Assembly (NCBI GenBank): GCA_910576785.1
Contig: CAJTJG010000001.1
Coordinates: 62,001-126,000 of the forward strand
Reading direction: 5' to 3'
Length of the DNA: 64,000 nucleotides
From: an uncultured Duncaniella sp.
GTDB lineage: Bacteria; Bacteroidota; Bacteroidia; Bacteroidales; Muribaculaceae
Part shown: positions 61,197-64,000 of the stretch, in pieces
Position numbering within the stretch: the stretch's first letter is position 1
Layout: each line of letters begins with the position of its first letter
Program-made: the position numbers and the translations under genes
The notes under the pieces: model-generated
The model's input: only the letters and a program-made list of their open reading frames with translations
Databases searched by the model: none
What the model was told of the DNA's origin: nothing

Positions 61197-61304
61197 TTAT
61201 TCATCGTATTCCCAATCAACAGCGTCTTCTACGTGTATACCGGACATCATAGCCTTTGAGATTTTATTCACACGCTCGTTCAGTGACTTCATTTCGCCCT
61301 TCAT
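61197..61304 (-). CDS. Possible 35-residue ORF downstream of the helicase gene
   Basis: ATG at 61304 opens a short frame (MKGEMKSLNERVNKISKA...) ending EDAVDWEYDE and TAA at 61197-61199. In-frame codons without a stop extend upstream to just inside the helicase gene's 3' end, so it could also be a tail of a longer, lost protein. It is helical and acidic at the C-terminus. I recognise no family. Placement directly after the helicase stop on the same strand suggests co-transcription, if real. Confidence 0.3.
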   Translation of the reverse strand: MKGEMKSLNERVNKISKAMMSGIHVEDAVDWEYDE

Positions 61305-61338
61305 TGAGGCGGGGAAATTGCTGTCGGCCTCTGCACAC

Positions 61339-64000
61339 TCATTCCTTTCTTACCAGACACAAATCAGCCAATACCACTGCTGATTCATGTTCTCCCTTTG
61401 GAGAGTCTTTAGGTTTCCATGCCACAATAAAGCGAACCTTACTGCTCTCTATCTCATAGCCTTTCGCTTGCCATTCGGATAGTGCTTGTTGCATACGGGC
61501 TGAGAACATGGCTATCGGATAACCGGTTGCATCGTACAGATAGATATCAGCGTATTTAAGTGCGGATCCTCCTCTAAGAGCAAGGATCTTCTCCTTGCGC
61601 GACTTGAAGAAATTTAGGTTCACATCTTTGTGGCTCATTTGTAAAATGATCTCCTTTGGCATATCATATTGCTGATGGTCAACGAAATGCCTGTCTGCCT
61701 GAATCTGATTGAAAATAGGGCTGTTGGTGTGAATGAACAGCCGCTTCTTGGCCCGGGTCATGCCGACATAATATTTTCGCATAAGCTGGTCATCGTGAGT
61801 ATAGCCACCGGTGATCAGCATATATACATCATCAAACTCCCGGCCTTTTGCTTTGTGAATAGTTGAAACAACAACATCCGATCCGGAATAGTCACTGAAA
61901 TCCTCGATGTTAGATTCAAAGACATACTCTTTGAAGTCGCTCACGTATTTCGTCTTATTGGTTGCTTCAAAGAGGTCTATGCATCTGCGGGTATATACCA
62001 GAGACTCGCTGTCTCCATACACTGAGTACGTTGACTGCTTCGCGGCTTCCCATAGGTCGTCAGATATCAATGGCGATGTAATTCGACGGTCTATATATTT
62101 GAGGAAATAACGCATCTCCGCCAGGTTCCAGAACCGTATTCCACTCATCGATTGCACTAATTTGCAACGGATACCATTCTTGGCCATAAGTGCCACAAGT
62201 ATGACAGCCTCCTCATTGGTCTGCGTCAGCACACAGGTGGAGCCATCCCTACGGTTATGAATTAATTCTTCAACTAACGGAGCATATAGATGTGCCGACT
62301 GATAATGATGGATACTCACCCAGCCTTCATCGTTACTCTCCGATGTAATTGATGTGTGTTTGAGACGATTGCGGATATAGCACGCGAAGCGATTCGCCAC
62401 ATCCACCACATGCCGTGAACTGCGGTAATTGGATGTCATCTCCACAAACCGGCTTCCATCCATTTGTGTTAATTTTTGCATGTAGCGCGAATCAGATCCG
62501 CGGAACTCATAGATATTCTGATCATCGTCTCCCACGGCAATAACCCGCATTTCCTCATTGGCTGTCATCAGTGCATTCACCAACGCATATTCATCGCCAC
62601 TCATATCCTGAGCTTCGTCGATAACAAGCACTGTCTTTCCGATACGATTGGGCTCCACATCTCCCTGGGCTATCAATTCTGCCGCCTGAGCCACAATGTT
62701 GCCTGCATCGTCCAGGTTGCCGATACGCCCCAACAGATCAAAACAATAGCTATGGAATGTCTTAATTTCAACAAAATGAGCTGCATTGCCGATAAGATCC
62801 ATAAGTCGCATCTTAAATTCCGTAGCTGCCGCTCTTGAGAATGTAAGCATCAGCAGTGGTTCATGTTTGACATCTTCCAATAGCAGCAGTGATGCAAGTT
62901 TATGAACCAGCACTCTGGTTTTTCCGCTTCCGGGACCGGCGGCCACTACGATGCAGCGCGACTCCTTGTCGTTGATGATCTGCATCTGTCGTTCCGACAG
63001 GCATCCGAACAATTGTCTATATTTTTCCGGAGTAAGGTTGCGTTGAATCTGGCTTTGCCGCTCGCCTTTGAAATACTTGCTGATAAAGATCTTGTAATCC
63101 ATTTGAAAATAATCCTGCACAAACTGTAACGCAGCATTATAATCACGCACCATCAGATTGGCATATTCACCCACTATGTGTACCTGTTGGATCTTCAGCT
63201 TATAGAATTCATTGAGCATGCGGTAGTCGTCCTGCTTATAGCGGTTCTTATTATCCTTGATCCTGCGGATCTCCATGGCATTATAGAGCACCAGAAAACC
63301 ACCTTCCAATTTCAAAGCCCCTATCTTTGATAGATACAGAAGAGCCTCCTCTATATCTTCCAACTGCAGGTCCGCATAAGAATCAAACAATGCATTCTCA
63401 GCTTGTTTCATCTCCTTGAGCAGCTCCACTACAGAAAACTGTACGGCAATTGTCTTACCATCCTCCCGTGCTCTCTCCTTCGCTATATTATAAAGCCATT
63501 CCACCACAAAGCGTGACACATCCGCCCGCTTCCGGAATCGGGCGAGCGTAGTCTCCATGTCCGCTCTTCGGGCTACTTCCATATTGTGGCCGCCATCCTC
63601 TTTCTTGCGGGTATATCCCTTTATGGTGAGGAAGTAAAGCAACGTGCGGATATCCTTCTCACGGGAGGTCAAAATTCCATCGTTCACAGCATCGTCGTTG
63701 AGTTGCTTGCACGATATCTTCAACGAGTCATTCGGAATACGTTCAAGGATATATTGTTCCAGTTTGGTAAATTTTTCTAATAACCCCCGGGATTTTTTCT
63801 CGGAATCGGTATCGATAAGGAACGCTGAAATATCTTTTGAATCTGCCAGAATACCCTCTTGTCTCATTCGTTCCACTGAGGACACAACTTCCGCCTTGGT
63901 CAATCCAAGTATGTCGGCCAGATAGTCAATACGCGATTCCGCTTCTGAATCCTGTGATCTTGTTGTGTACTTCTGAGATATAAGCGACTTGATTATACGC
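61339..64000 (-). CDS. UvrD-type helicase, probably the C-terminal part of a RecQ-UvrD fusion; 5' end off the window
   Basis: The frame is open from the right edge to TGA at 61339, at least 887 residues. A TTG at 63903 is not the likely start, because coding continues upstream (IIKSLISQKYTT...RIDYLADILGL). The N-terminal 300 visible residues are helical winged-helix-like sequence. A superfamily 1 helicase core follows: Walker A VVAAGPGSGKTRVLVHKL, LTFSRAAATEF, Walker B VLVIDEAQDMSGDE, GDDDQNIYEFRGSD, VVSTIHKAKGREFDDVYML and YVGMTRAKKRLFI. Bacteroidetes have long RecQ proteins with this kind of UvrD-like C-terminal half; the RecQ half would lie beyond 64000. The natural-looking C-terminus is LADLCLVRKE. 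It is a DNA repair or defence-related helicase. Confidence 0.85.
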   Translation of the reverse strand, partial: RIIKSLISQKYTTRSQDSEAESRIDYLADILGLTKAEVVSSVERMRQEGILADSKDISAFLIDTDSEKKSRGLLEKFTKLEQYILERIPNDSLKISCKQLNDDAVNDGILTSREKDIRTLLYFLTIKGYTRKKEDGGHNMEVARRADMETTLARFRKRADVSRFVVEWLYNIAKERAREDGKTIAVQFSVVELLKEMKQAENALFDSYADLQLEDIEEALLYLSKIGALKLEGGFLVLYNAMEIRRIKDNKNRYKQDDYRMLNEFYKLKIQQVHIVGEYANLMVRDYNAALQFVQDYFQMDYKIFISKYFKGERQSQIQRNLTPEKYRQLFGCLSERQMQIINDKESRCIVVAAGPGSGKTRVLVHKLASLLLLEDVKHEPLLMLTFSRAAATEFKMRLMDLIGNAAHFVEIKTFHSYCFDLLGRIGNLDDAGNIVAQAAELIAQGDVEPNRIGKTVLVIDEAQDMSGDEYALVNALMTANEEMRVIAVGDDDQNIYEFRGSDSRYMQKLTQMDGSRFVEMTSNYRSSRHVVDVANRFACYIRNRLKHTSITSESNDEGWVSIHHYQSAHLYAPLVEELIHNRRDGSTCVLTQTNEEAVILVALMAKNGIRCKLVQSMSGIRFWNLAEMRYFLKYIDRRITSPLISDDLWEAAKQSTYSVYGDSESLVYTRRCIDLFEATNKTKYVSDFKEYVFESNIEDFSDYSGSDVVVSTIHKAKGREFDDVYMLITGGYTHDDQLMRKYYVGMTRAKKRLFIHTNSPIFNQIQADRHFVDHQQYDMPKEIILQMSHKDVNLNFFKSRKEKILALRGGSALKYADIYLYDATGYPIAMFSARMQQALSEWQAKGYEIESSKVRFIVAWKPKDSPKGEHESAVVLADLCLVRKE

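Overview
The window reads as chromosomal DNA of a Bacteroidales bacterium, most likely a gut Muribaculaceae-type organism (inference). Supporting signs are promoters of the Bacteroidota form TTTG-N20-TAnnTTTG, exported rhamnogalacturonan-degrading enzymes, a DUF5686 outer-membrane protein, SPII lipoproteins, and housekeeping genes of Bacteroidales type (AsnA, PriA, two-domain UspA). Most genes are moderately GC-rich. Several patches are clearly more AT-rich and look recently acquired: 7.26-8.1 kb, 20.2-21.2 kb and 59.6-61.2 kb.

Layout. 1-7.2 kb (minus strand): a likely operon of threonylcarbamoyl-AMP synthase, undecaprenyl-phosphate sugar transferase, ClC channel with CBS domains, OmpR-type response regulator and histidine kinase, followed by a PiT phosphate transporter cut by the left edge. 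7.3-8.1 kb: an AT-rich islet with a small lipoprotein behind a perfect 15-bp inverted repeat, and a truncated Abi_2-type abortive-infection gene. 8.1-8.6 kb: RNase P RNA, divergent from priA. 11.1-20 kb: cell-envelope and housekeeping genes (VanZ-like, DUF3332, MltF-like lytic transglycosylase, purM, UspA, a small HTH protein, an MFS permease, an AI-2E-family permease, Fe/Mn superoxide dismutase). 20.0-20.2 kb: tRNA-Gly(GCC) and tRNA-Leu(GAG). 20.3-29.4 kb: an Ig-like lipoprotein convergent with two very large, tandem, exported TPR-CHAT proteins that retain the His/Cys protease dyad. 29.5-47 kb: a rhamnogalacturonan-I locus. 47-59.5 kb: L,D-transpeptidase, guaB-pepT-miaA, acyl-CoA ligase, CYTH protein, DUF5686 protein, asnA and dnaK. 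59.6-64 kb: an acyltransferase, a DUF4143 ATPase remnant and a UvrD-type helicase (probably a RecQ-UvrD fusion) cut by the right edge.

The rhamnogalacturonan locus is six co-directional genes starting from one consensus promoter near 43.75 kb: GH2, a membrane-spanning sensor/AraC regulator, PL11 lyase, a triple-SGNH acetylesterase, GH105 and GH28. A second GH2 is divergent and a GH43-like gene is convergent. Together they could deacetylate and cut the RG-I backbone, remove unsaturated galacturonic acid and trim galactan or arabinan side chains. No SusC/SusD pair is present. The regulator resembles a hybrid two-component system but lacks the kinase and receiver modules, so it would have to act as a one-protein membrane transcription factor.

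The strongest candidate for something undescribed is the tandem pair of signal-peptide-bearing TPR-CHAT proteins. CHAT proteases are usually discussed as cytosolic effectors, whereas these two look periplasmic and arose by duplication. No CRISPR array, rRNA operon, intact insertion sequence or integrase was found.
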